Shown: positions 1 to 6,600 of the stretch, one piece after another
Layout of the letters: each line of letters opens with the position of its first letter
Position numbering within the stretch: the stretch's first letter is position 1
Assembly: GCA_937917025.1 (NCBI GenBank)
Contig: CALFSF010000417.1
Location: 1-11,178, forward strand
DNA: 11,178 nucleotides
Origin: an uncultured Paraburkholderia sp.
Lineage (GTDB): Bacteria; Pseudomonadota; Gammaproteobacteria; Burkholderiales; Burkholderiaceae
Direction: 5' to 3'
Made by a program: the position numbers and the translations under genes
The notes under the pieces: generated by a model
What the model saw: only the letters and a program-made list of their open reading frames with translations
Told to the model about the DNA's origin: nothing
The model's database searches: none

Positions 1-1
1 G

Positions 2-937
2 AAAGTGGGCCAGACCGAGTACGCGACGCCCGGCGGTGTCGTGCCGCCGACGCTCCTCGAAAGCGTCTATCAGCGCACGCATGACGTGTGCGATCGGCAC
101 GATGGCGCGGCGGACGGTATCGTGAGCGATGTCGGCGCCTGTCGCACGCACGAGGCCGACGTGATCGCTTCGTTGCGGTGTCCGCCGGGCAAAGCCGGCG
201 CCGCGAACGATAGTTGCCTGTCGAACGCCCAGCTCGCGACACTCGACGTGCTACGCGACGGAATATCGCTGCCCTGGCCGCTCGCCTGGAACGTGAACCG
301 CTATCGCGGCTACAACGTGTTTCAGGGCACGCTCTTCACCGGCATGCTCGGTCTTGCGCACGACGACGCCCGCGGCACACCGCCCACGATCGTCGCAAAC
401 GGTTATCTGTTTTCCCAGGGCGACGGCTATGCCCGCTATTTCATCGCGCGCGATCCGACCTTCGATGCACTGAAGTTCGATGTGCAGCATCCAGGCCGAT
501 ATCAGCGGCAGATCGTGGCGCTCTCGCGGACGATCGGCGCGATGAACCCCGACCTGAGCCGCTATATCGCACGCGGCGGCAAGCTGATCACATTGCAGGG
601 GCTCGCTGACGAAGTCATCAGCCCGAACCAGACGATCGCGTATCACGACGCGCTCGTGGACCGCTTTGGCTCCGGCACGGTCGATTCGTTCATGCGGCTT
701 TACATGGTGCCGGGCTTTCAGCACGGCAGCGGCGCGTTCATTCCGTCGACGGATCTGCTCGGCGCACTCGACAACTGGGTGACGCGCGGCATCGCCCCGC
801 AAACGCTGACCGCGACGGATATCGCCGCGGCGACCAACGGACGTTCGCGGCCGCTATGCCGGTATCCGATGTTTCCGCGCTATGGCGGCAAGGGGAATGT
901 GAATCGCGCGAGCAGTTTTGTCTGCGTGGAGCATTGA
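2..937 (+). CDS. Tannase/feruloyl esterase family alpha/beta hydrolase (5'-partial)
   Basis: This is the C-terminal 311 codons of a secreted-type esterase of the tannase/FaeB family (PF07519), which hydrolyses ester bonds in plant phenolics such as gallate or ferulate esters. The frame is open to the left edge, so the real start and the catalytic serine lie outside the window; the GTG at 5 is probably internal. The family calcium loop is visible as Cys-Asp-x-x-Asp-Gly-x-x-Asp-Gly-Ile-Val, with a closing Cys, at about 89-142. The triad aspartate is in GLADEVISP (Asp codon 608-610) and the triad histidine in VPGFQHGSG (His codon 722-724). In the classic CS-D-HC motif a Cys follows this His, forming a disulfide with the Cys before the Ser; here the residue is Gly. 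The family is clear from the calcium loop and triad layout. The substrate cannot be read from the sequence. Confidence 0.85.
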   Translation, partial: KVGQTEYATPGGVVPPTLLESVYQRTHDVCDRHDGAADGIVSDVGACRTHEADVIASLRCPPGKAGAANDSCLSNAQLATLDVLRDGISLPWPLAWNVNRYRGYNVFQGTLFTGMLGLAHDDARGTPPTIVANGYLFSQGDGYARYFIARDPTFDALKFDVQHPGRYQRQIVALSRTIGAMNPDLSRYIARGGKLITLQGLADEVISPNQTIAYHDALVDRFGSGTVDSFMRLYMVPGFQHGSGAFIPSTDLLGALDNWVTRGIAPQTLTATDIAAATNGRSRPLCRYPMFPRYGGKGNVNRASSFVCVEH

Positions 938-958
938 ATGATGTGAGGCGTGCATGAC

Positions 959-1192
959 ATGGATTGGCTGGCGGTTTTGTACGGTGAGTCGCATGTCGGG
1001 TACTGCGGATAAAGGCCCGGGTATCGCAACCGCTTCAAAAAAGCGAAATCCAGCGTCGCGGACGGTCGCCCTGGCACTTCTTCAGTCCGATGTACGCTCA
1101 CGCGCCGGAACGCTGGCGACCAGGTGTGCGTAGCCGCAGCCATCGAGCGTATAGAGGACGGCGATTGGGCCGTCGTCATCGCTGTTTTTTGA
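959..1192 (+). pseudogene. Possible small ORF broken by an in-frame TAA, upstream of the HTH gene
   Basis: One reading frame runs from ATG 959 to TGA 1190-1192 with a single interruption, TAA at 1010-1012. The part before the stop codes for 17 residues and the part after it for 59. The downstream part looks protein-like, with TLTRRNAGDQVCVAAAIERI followed by EDGDWAVVIAVF. Its TGA overlaps the GAGG ribosome-binding site of the next gene in the same frame, as expected of a translationally coupled partner. I do not recognise the family. After the TAA there is no ATG and no convincing GTG early enough to start the longer part. It may be a decayed gene upstream of the regulator, or chance. An overlapping 59-codon ORF in another frame, from ATG 954, is also open and weakens the case. 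Confidence 0.25.
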
Positions 1193-1201
1193 GGCACATC
1201 C

Positions 1202-1664
1202 ATGTACCACTACACGGAAAGCGGGCTGCGTAACGTGTGGCTCGAAAACGGCGTTATCAAACGCAAGACGGCGCACGGCGACGGCGATTCAGGACGTTGA
1301 CGGCCTGCACAAGGTGATCGGCCGCTCGCTTGCACAGAAAGGTCATCTCACCGGCACCGAATTCAGATTCCTGCGCAAGGAGCTCGATCTGTCACAGCAC
1401 CGCCTGGCCGACCTGATTGGCACCACGGAGCAGACAGTCGCGCTTTGGGAAAAACGCGGCAAGATCCCGAAAACCGCGGACCGCATTCTTCGCGCGATCT
1501 ACCTCGAAACCATCGACGGCAACGTGAAACTCAAGGAGATGACTGAGCATTACGTGAGGAAGCGCCAGGGAGACAACGCCTCACCGACGCGACAGGATTT
1601 TGCGGAACAGAACCGGGCGGTCATAAATCCCGCAAAGCCTGATGGTGCCGGGGACCGGACTTGA
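1202..1664 (+). pseudogene. Frameshifted COG2944-type helix-turn-helix regulator (XRE-like)
   Basis: The ATG at 1202 follows GAGG at 1191-1194 and reads MYHYTESGLRNVWLENGVIK before stopping at TGA 1298-1300. This is the typical N-terminus of small HTH proteins related to YiaG and MqsA-family antitoxins. The rest of such a protein continues in the +1 frame: IQDVDGLHKVIGRSLAQKG from about 1287, then LTGTEFRFLRKELDLSQ and an XRE-type helix-turn-helix (LADLIGTTEQTVALWEKRG), to TGA 1662-1664. Joining the frames needs one extra base, or two missing ones, near 1276-1286, inside a CGGCGA repeat prone to slippage. A start at GTG 1314 would discard the conserved N-terminus and has no good ribosome-binding site. 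The last seven codons overlap the antisense tRNA-Leu, so the C-terminus may also be displaced. If intact it would bind DNA, probably regulating itself and a partner gene. It could be a true pseudogene or a sequencing error. Confidence 0.7.
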
Positions 1665-1727
1665 ACCGGCAAGCTGTTAAGCGGCGGATTTTAAGTCCGC
1701 TATGTTTACCAATTTCATCACCCCGGC
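1643..1727 (-). tRNA. tRNA-Leu (anticodon UAA)
   Basis: The reverse complement folds as a class II tRNA of 85 nt. The acceptor arms GCCGGGG (plus 1721-1727) and CCCCGGC pair perfectly, followed by an A discriminator and an encoded CCA (plus 1643-1645). The anticodon stem is GCGGA/TCCGC with loop CTTAAAA; the anticodon TAA lies at plus 1691-1693. The long variable arm expected of tRNA-Leu follows it, and the T arm contains GGTTCAAGTCC. The anticodon reads UUA and, by wobble, UUG leucine codons. The 3' end overlaps the end of the convergent HTH reading frame. Confidence 0.97.
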
Positions 1728-1747
1728 AGGGTTGTGAAACGGACGAG

Positions 1748-1756
1748 ATTCTATCA
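1748..1756 (-). promoter_or_regulatory. Extended -10 promoter element of tRNA-Leu
   Basis: On the minus strand the sequence reads TGATAGAAT: a TGn extension (plus 1754-1756) joined to the -10 hexamer TAGAAT (plus 1748-1753), followed by CTCGTCC. The hexamer ends 20 nt before the tRNA 5' end, which predicts a short leader of about 13-14 nt. No good -35 hexamer stands at 16-18 nt, consistent with an extended -10 promoter. Confidence 0.55.
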
Positions 1757-1990
1757 CGCACGTTGCGTTGCCAGCGCGGCGCCTGCCGGTCTTTGCTCCA
1801 TGGTGAAGCCTGCAAGAACAACGTCTTCATCGCCATCGAAGCTCTCCAGGGACCAGGCACAAAACGTTGCTCCATCGAAGTCCTGTAGCACACTTAACGA
1901 ATGCTTCATCGCCTCGTCACAAAGGCCGGTTTGCCGCATACGTTCCCGCTTTTCGCCATGCTCGAACATCGTGGCCGTTTGATGGCACAC
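1754..1990 (-). CDS. Doubtful small hypothetical protein upstream of tRNA-Leu
   Basis: This is an open frame of 78 codons, or 53 codons from the Met that begins MKHSLSVLQDFDGATFCAW. The product is acidic and mixed in composition, without membrane segments or known motifs. I recognise no family. Third-position G+C is around 60 percent by eye, clearly below the neighbouring genes. No start codon has a strong ribosome-binding site; the ATG of MKHSL has only GAGG three bases upstream. Its stop codon coincides with the TGn element of the tRNA promoter. It may be a real lineage-specific gene or a chance ORF. Confidence 0.25.
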   Translation of the reverse strand: MCHQTATMFEHGEKRERMRQTGLCDEAMKHSLSVLQDFDGATFCAWSLESFDGDEDVVLAGFTMEQRPAGAALATQRA

Positions 1991-2174
1991 GCATGCCCGT
2001 GTTACGATCGCTTACACGCTGTAGTGAAAAACAGGTGTCTGGTAAAGGTGATTTTGTTCGTGCCGGAGGATTGGACGACGTATAGCGACAGGTGAGCAGC
2101 GCCGCTAACAACTGGATTCGCCGACCTGCGTTGTGCCCTCGCCCTGGCCTGTCCTAACCCATCGCGAGGACCGA

Positions 2175-3617
2175 GTGAGCCGTCTTGTCGTTGTTTCAAA
2201 TCGTACCGCCGATCCCCGAAAGGCCGCAGCCGGGGGGCTTGCAGTCGCAGTCAAGGAAAGCCTGCAACAGACGGGTGGCCTGTGGTTCGGCTGGAGCGGA
2301 AAGCTTCGCGATGACACCCCCGGAACGGGCAGCGAGGGCAGCGACGGTGACATCAAGCTGCAAACGGTCGGCAACGTGCAACTGGCGACGCTCGACCTGA
2401 CTCAGGAAGAACACGATACCTACTACCTCGGGTACTCGAACAAGGTTCTATGGCCGGTATTCCACTACCGGCTCGATCTCGCGAATTTCAACGTTCGATT
2501 CGCCGCCGGATACCGGCGTGTCAACCAGTTGTTTGCCCGCAAGCTGATGTCCCTGCTCAGACCCGACGACATCATCTGGGTCCACGACTATCACCTCATT
2601 CCCCTCGCTACAGAACTCCGCGCGCTCGGCTGTCGCAACCGGATCGGATTCTTCCTGCACATCCCCATGCCGCCGCCCCTCATCATGGCTGCGATTCCCG
2701 AACACGAATGGCTCATGCGTTCGCTGTTCGCCTACGATCTGGTCGGCTTTCAGAGCGAGGCGGACGTGACGCATTTCGCCGGATACGTCGAGGCCGAAGC
2801 AAAGGCCGACACGCTGCCCGACAACCGGCTGCGCGCGTTCGAGCGCACGCTGCGTGTCGGGGCGTACCCCATCGGGATCGATGTCGATGAATTCGCGGGC
2901 CTCGCGCGGGGCCGCGACGGCGTTGAAATGTTCAAGCAGATCCGCGAGGAATACTCGCGGCGGCGCCTGCTGCTGGGTGTCGACCGGCTCGACTACTCGA
3001 AAGGCCTGCCACAGCGCGTCCACGCATTTCGCGAACTTCTCGCGCAATATCCCGAGAACCGCAACAGCGCGACGCTTATCCAGATCGCGTCGCCAAGCCG
3101 GGAGGACGTCGGCGCGTATGACGATCTTCGCATTGAAATGGACAGCCTGTGCGGCGCGATCAACGGCGACTATGGCGAACTGGACTGGATGCCTGTTCGG
3201 TACATCCATCGCAACGTCGCGCGCAAGAAGCTGCCGGGTCTTTATCGCGCGAGCCGTGTCGCGCTTGTCACGCCGTTGCGCGACGGAATGAATCTGGTCG
3301 CCAAGGAGTTCATTGCCGCACAGGATCCCTCGGATCCCGGCGTGCTGGTTCTATCCCGATTCGCCGGCGCGGCTGAGCAGCTAAAAGAAGCGCTCCTTGT
3401 GAATCCGTACGATACGCAGGGAACCGCGCGCGCGATCCAGCGCGCGCTCACGATGTCGATCGAGGAGCGGACGGCCCGCCACACGGCATTGATGCAACGG
3501 ATCAGGCAATTCGACGTGCACTGGTGGAGTTCGAGCTTTCTGGCGGATCTCTCATCCACGGAAAACGGTGGCGACGTCCAGGATGCCGCAGGCAGTTCGA
3601 CCACTCTTCTGAACTAG
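2175..3617 (+). CDS. otsA: Trehalose-6-phosphate synthase (UDP-forming), GT20
   Basis: OtsA joins UDP-glucose and glucose-6-phosphate to give trehalose-6-phosphate, the first step of cytosolic synthesis of the osmoprotectant trehalose. The product is 480 residues, close to the 474 of E. coli OtsA. The key residues are in place: SNR with Arg10, the GGLAV loop at 20-24, Trp40 in WFGWSGK, Trp93, His-Asp-Tyr-His at 137-140, His162 in FFLHIPMP, Arg271 and Lys276 in GVDRLDYSKG, and Asp370 to Glu378 in LRDGMNLVAKE. These match the E. coli substrate-binding positions in order and spacing. I chose GTG 2175 because GCGAGGA stands just upstream and the protein then begins at the conserved SRLVVVSNR strand; the 14-codon extension to 2133 has no family similarity. 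The phosphatase gene otsB is not adjacent, so the second step is encoded elsewhere. The acidic Ser/Gly-rich C-terminal tail after about residue 462 is dispensable-looking. Confidence 0.97.
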   Translation: MSRLVVVSNRTADPRKAAAGGLAVAVKESLQQTGGLWFGWSGKLRDDTPGTGSEGSDGDIKLQTVGNVQLATLDLTQEEHDTYYLGYSNKVLWPVFHYRLDLANFNVRFAAGYRRVNQLFARKLMSLLRPDDIIWVHDYHLIPLATELRALGCRNRIGFFLHIPMPPPLIMAAIPEHEWLMRSLFAYDLVGFQSEADVTHFAGYVEAEAKADTLPDNRLRAFERTLRVGAYPIGIDVDEFAGLARGRDGVEMFKQIREEYSRRRLLLGVDRLDYSKGLPQRVHAFRELLAQYPENRNSATLIQIASPSREDVGAYDDLRIEMDSLCGAINGDYGELDWMPVRYIHRNVARKKLPGLYRASRVALVTPLRDGMNLVAKEFIAAQDPSDPGVLVLSRFAGAAEQLKEALLVNPYDTQGTARAIQRALTMSIEERTARHTALMQRIRQFDVHWWSSSFLADLSSTENGGDVQDAAGSSTTLLN

Positions 3618-3816
3618 CCCGCGAAGCGTCACATGGGTGTTCTTGCAGGGACGATGAAGAGCATGTGCTCTGGTGCGGTTGCAGCGCGGCATTCTATCCG
3701 ACCGGTCATGTGCCGCTTCACTGGCGAAGCGGTATCCGCCTGCCGACGCGCCGTGGCGCGGCACCCGATGATGCGATACTGTCTGATCGCCTGACTCGTA
3801 CGCAAGGATCGTCCTC

Positions 3817-4644
3817 ATGCTTATCGCCCAGATCAGCGACCTGCACATCAAGAACCCGGGCGCGCTCGCCTACCGGCGCGTCGATACCGCCGCCGCGCTC
3901 GAGCGTTGCATCGCGCGGCTCAACGCGCTGGTGCCGCGCCCCGACGTGGTGCTGATGACGGGCGATCTCGTCGATCAGGGCTCGGTCGGGCAATATCGCC
4001 ATCTGAAGTCGCTGCTTGCCGCGCTCGAGATTCCGTACTACATGCTGCTCGGCAATCATGACGGGCGCGCCGAAATTCGCGCGGTGTTTCCCGAGCGCGC
4101 TGAGCTGTTCGAGGGCGGCGAGTTCGTGCACTACGCCGCCGATATCGGCCCGCTTCGCTTCATCGCGCTCGATTCGCTGCAGCCGGGCCAGAGCGCGGGC
4201 CAGTTGTGCGACGCGCGTCTCGCGTGGCTCGCTTCGCAACTCGACGCCGCGCGCCATCAGCCCGTGATCGTCGCGCTGCATCATCCGCCGTTCGAATGCG
4301 GCATCGGCCATATGGACCGCGTGCGTCTCGACCCACCCGCCGCCGCCCGCCTCGCCGCGCTCATCGCCCGGCATCCGAATGTCGAGCGCGTGATCTGCGG
4401 CCACGTACACCGGCCGATGTTCGTGCGCTTCGGCGGCACGATCGCCTCGGCTGTGCCCGCGCCCGCGCATCAGGTCGCGCTCGATCTGCGCGACGATGCG
4501 CCGTCCGCCTTCATGCTCGAGCCGCCCGCGTTCGCGTTGCATCGCTACACGCCCGCCACGGGCATCGTCACGCACCACGCCTATGTCGACCTCGCCGACG
4601 GCCCCTATCCGTTCTATGAGCCGGCTGGCGCGTTGATCGACTGA
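3817..4644 (+). CDS. GpdQ/CpdA-type binuclear metallophosphoesterase
   Basis: This 275-residue calcineurin-like phosphoesterase belongs to the class III cyclic nucleotide phosphodiesterase group and resembles Enterobacter GpdQ (274 residues). The metal ligands fall at nearly the same positions as in GpdQ: Asp8 and His10 (SDLH), Asp50 (TGDLVD), Asn80-His81 (GNHD), His156 (LHHPP), and His196 and His198 (CGHVH). It should hydrolyse phosphodiester bonds in the cytoplasm; candidates are glycerophosphodiesters, cAMP or small aromatic diesters, and the sequence does not decide. AAGGA at 3804-3808 stands 8 nt before the ATG. No signal peptide is present. It lies 199 bases after otsA, in a gap without a visible terminator, and 215 bases before the MFS gene, so co-transcription is uncertain. 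Confidence 0.9.
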   Translation: MLIAQISDLHIKNPGALAYRRVDTAAALERCIARLNALVPRPDVVLMTGDLVDQGSVGQYRHLKSLLAALEIPYYMLLGNHDGRAEIRAVFPERAELFEGGEFVHYAADIGPLRFIALDSLQPGQSAGQLCDARLAWLASQLDAARHQPVIVALHHPPFECGIGHMDRVRLDPPAAARLAALIARHPNVERVICGHVHRPMFVRFGGTIASAVPAPAHQVALDLRDDAPSAFMLEPPAFALHRYTPATGIVTHHAYVDLADGPYPFYEPAGALID

Positions 4645-4859
4645 ACATGCCCGCGGCGAAAGCGGCACAGCGGGAACGCCAGGGCGAAACGATGAAGGCG
4701 CGCGGGCACAACGGCGCAAGGACATCAGCCCATGCCCAGCAGGGTCGCGCGCGCTCCGGTATGATCGGCACGCTCCGGGTGCCACCGATGCGCGGCACCG
4801 CCTCTCCGGCTGACCGACTGGCCGGTTGAGTCCATCCCGTTCGCCGTTGCGTATTGTTC

Positions 4860-6065
4860 ATGTCCACATCCGATTCGAGTGCCACCGAGCCTTCCCCCAC
4901 TTCGCTGCGCGGCCTGCTGTTGCTGCTCGCGACGATCGCCGGGTTCGGGGCCGCCAACATCTATTACAACCAGCCGCTGCTCGACGATTTCCGTCAGTCG
5001 TTTCCGCATAGCGCGTCGTGGATCGGCGCGGTGCCGGCGGTCACGCAGCTTGGCTACGCACTCGGCATGCTGCTGCTCGCGCCGCTCGGCGACCGCTTCG
5101 ACCGGCGCTTCCTGATCCTGCTGCAGACGGCCGGCATGTGCGTCTCGCTGTTCATCGCGGGCACCGCGCCGAGCCTTGCGGTCCTGATTGCCGCGAGCCT
5201 GGCGATCGGTGTACTCGCAACGATCGCGCAGCAAGCCGTGCCGTTCGCGGCCGAACTCGCGCCGCCCTCGGCGCGCGGACACGCCGTCGGCATGGTGATG
5301 AGCGGCCTGCTGCTCGGCATCCTGCTTGCCCGGACCGCCGCGGGCTTCATCGCGGAGTATTTCGGCTGGCGTGCGGTGTTCTTTGCCTCGATCGCCGCGT
5401 TGCTGGGTCTCTCGGTCGTCATCGTGATGCGTCTGCCGCACAGCAAGCCGACGTCGACGCTCGGCTACGGCAAACTGCTCGCGTCGATGTGGCATCTGAG
5501 CGTCGAGCATCGCGGGCTGCGCGAGGCATCGCTCACGGGCGCCGCGCTCTTCGGCGCGTTCAGTATCTTCTGGTCGGTGCTGTCGCTGCTGCTTGCCGGG
5601 CCGCCGTTTCATCTGGGGCCGCAGGCAGCCGGGCTGTTCGGCATCGTGGGCGCCGCGGGCGCGCTGGCCGCGCCGCTTGCCGGCAAGTTCTCCGACCGGC
5701 GCGGGCCGCGCTCGATCATCACGTTCGCGATCGGGCTCGTCGCTGTATCGTTTGTGATTTTCGGTGTGTCGGGCGCGAGCATGACCGGGCTGGTCGTCGG
5801 CGTGATCGTGCTGGATATCGGCGTGCAGGCCGCGCAGATTTCCAATCAATCGCGCATCTATGCGCTCTCGCCCGAAGCGCGCAGCCGCGTGAATACGGTC
5901 TACATGGTCTGCTACTTCATCGGTGGTTCGGCAGGATCGGCGATCGGCGCGCTCGCGTGGCAAGCGTTCGGCTGGATCGGCGTGTCGGTTGCCGGTTTCC
6001 TGTGCGCCACGCTCGCGGCGTGGAATCATCTGCACGGCCGCCCGGCAGCGGTCAGCGCGACCTGA
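4860..6065 (+). CDS. MFS transporter, 12 TM (YnfM/AraJ-like drug/metabolite exporter type)
   Basis: This is a 401-residue inner-membrane carrier of the major facilitator superfamily, driven by an ion gradient. About twelve hydrophobic helices can be read in two halves of six, separated by a polar loop around HSKPTSTLGYGKLL. The conserved loop between helices 2 and 3 reads APLGDRFDRR, the MFS motif A (GDRxxRR type); a second copy, GKFSDRRGPR, opens the C-terminal half. Helix 1 ends in NIYYNQPLLDDF, a signature of the YnfM-like subgroup. A TTG at 4854 is possible, but I chose ATG 4860, the first ATG in frame; no strong ribosome-binding site precedes either. A -10-like TATGAT at 4760-4765 and a 6-bp inverted repeat (GGTGCC/GGCACC, 4778-4799) lie upstream and may belong to its promoter. 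The substrate cannot be inferred. It converges with the response regulator pair. Confidence 0.9.
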   Translation: MSTSDSSATEPSPTSLRGLLLLLATIAGFGAANIYYNQPLLDDFRQSFPHSASWIGAVPAVTQLGYALGMLLLAPLGDRFDRRFLILLQTAGMCVSLFIAGTAPSLAVLIAASLAIGVLATIAQQAVPFAAELAPPSARGHAVGMVMSGLLLGILLARTAAGFIAEYFGWRAVFFASIAALLGLSVVIVMRLPHSKPTSTLGYGKLLASMWHLSVEHRGLREASLTGAALFGAFSIFWSVLSLLLAGPPFHLGPQAAGLFGIVGAAGALAAPLAGKFSDRRGPRSIITFAIGLVAVSFVIFGVSGASMTGLVVGVIVLDIGVQAAQISNQSRIYALSPEARSRVNTVYMVCYFIGGSAGSAIGALAWQAFGWIGVSVAGFLCATLAAWNHLHGRPAAVSAT

Positions 6066-6085
6066 AGGCGTCGCGCGCGCTTGAA

Positions 6086-6121
6086 TCATCTGCGTCACCT
6101 GCGCGACCTGAGCCACCTGCG
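6086..6121. repeat. Four tandem 9-nt repeat units between convergent genes
   Basis: The units are TCATCTGCG, TCACCTGCG, CGACCTGAG and CCACCTGCG, an imperfect array around the core ACCTGCG. They fill most of the 80-base gap between the MFS gene and the receiver gene. A nine-base unit keeps any reading frame; a minus-strand frame reads as repeated Ala-Gln-Val there, but no gene is supported. Confidence 0.7.
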
Positions 6122-6145
6122 CCCGGGCATGCGCCCCGTCGATAA

Positions 6146-6592
6146 TCAGACAGGCCGGCCGCGCGCGCGCGCGTAGTCGTGCAACGCGTCGATCACGCGA
6201 TCGAACTCGAACGATTTGTCGTAGAAATGCCGCACGCCGTACTGCTCGCAGCGCGCGCGGTACGCCGGCAACGCGTGATTCGTGAGTACCGCGGCGAACG
6301 TCGTGTCGATCAGCCCGTCGCGCTGAAGCCTCGCCAGCACCGGCACACCTGAACCGTGCTTGAGCTGCAGATCGACGATCACCGCGTCGAACTGCTCGTC
6401 GCCGAGCAGCGCGATGGCGGCGTCGGCGGTATCGGCCCACGCGGCCACCTGGAACGCGCCGGAGGCATCGATCGCTTCCACCAGGCTGCGCCGGATCAGC
6501 GGCGAATCCTCGATCAGCAGCACGCGTAGCGGCGCGGCGCGGGTTTCGTCGGAAAGCGTGTCGGGTTCGCGGCTCATGGGATGGTTTGCCAT
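6146..6592 (-). CDS. Stand-alone response regulator receiver protein
   Basis: This 148-residue protein is a single CheY-like receiver domain with a 20-residue disordered N-terminus and no output domain. The phosphorylation pocket is complete: Glu28-Asp29 (LLIEDS), phospho-acceptor Asp74 (VIVDLQ), Thr104 (VLTNHA) and Lys126 (YDKSFE). I chose ATG 6592, which follows AAGG at the stop of the upstream regulator gene with about 6 nt spacing; ATG 6577 is an alternative giving 143 residues. The 8-nt intergenic gap shows co-transcription, and possibly translational coupling, with the NarL-type regulator. Such receivers act by protein contacts, as phosphate sinks or as connectors. The C-terminal coding region contains a 13-base alternating GC run at 6161-6173. 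Confidence 0.9.
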   Translation of the reverse strand: MANHPMSREPDTLSDETRAAPLRVLLIEDSPLIRRSLVEAIDASGAFQVAAWADTADAAIALLGDEQFDAVIVDLQLKHGSGVPVLARLQRDGLIDTTFAAVLTNHALPAYRARCEQYGVRHFYDKSFEFDRVIDALHDYARARGRPV

Positions 6593-6600
6593 TGCATGCC

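Larger units (their letters stand above)
1728..2174. other. Long intergenic stretch between tRNA-Leu and otsA
   Basis: Some 447 bases carry no well-supported gene. The left end holds the tRNA promoter and the doubtful ORF described separately. The rest is less GC-rich than the flanking genes. It includes a weak sigma-70-like pair on the plus strand (TTGATG, 17-base spacer, TTACGA) beginning near 1979, which could drive otsA, but the match is poor. I see no terminator hairpin, inverted repeat or insertion-sequence end here. Confidence 0.4.

Noticed and set aside
1314..1664. HTH gene as an intact 116-residue protein starting at GTG 1314
   Set aside because: The conserved N-terminus MYHYTESGLRNVWL is found upstream in another frame, so this is better treated as part of a frameshifted gene.
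3747..3760. Inverted repeat CGCGCC-GT-GGCGCG between otsA and the phosphoesterase
   Set aside because: A two-base loop is too tight for a normal hairpin, no T-run follows, and such short GC palindromes are expected by chance here.
3718..4785. Minus-strand ORF of 355 codons opposite the phosphoesterase
   Set aside because: It is antisense to a gene with every metal ligand in place and has Arg-rich composition without recognisable motifs.
4647..4829. 60-codon ORF two bases after the phosphoesterase stop
   Set aside because: Its product is low-complexity Ala/Arg/Gly, there is no ribosome-binding site beyond the preceding gene end, and its span includes a -10-like element of the next gene.
6161..6173. 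Alternating GC run as a Z-DNA or regulatory element
   Set aside because: It lies inside the C-terminal codons of the receiver gene and simply encodes Arg-Ala repeats in GC-rich codons.
4725..6440. Very long minus-strand ORF of 571 codons opposite the MFS gene
   Set aside because: It is antisense to a clear membrane transporter and its product is extremely Arg/Ala-rich, as expected of a shadow frame in GC-rich DNA.
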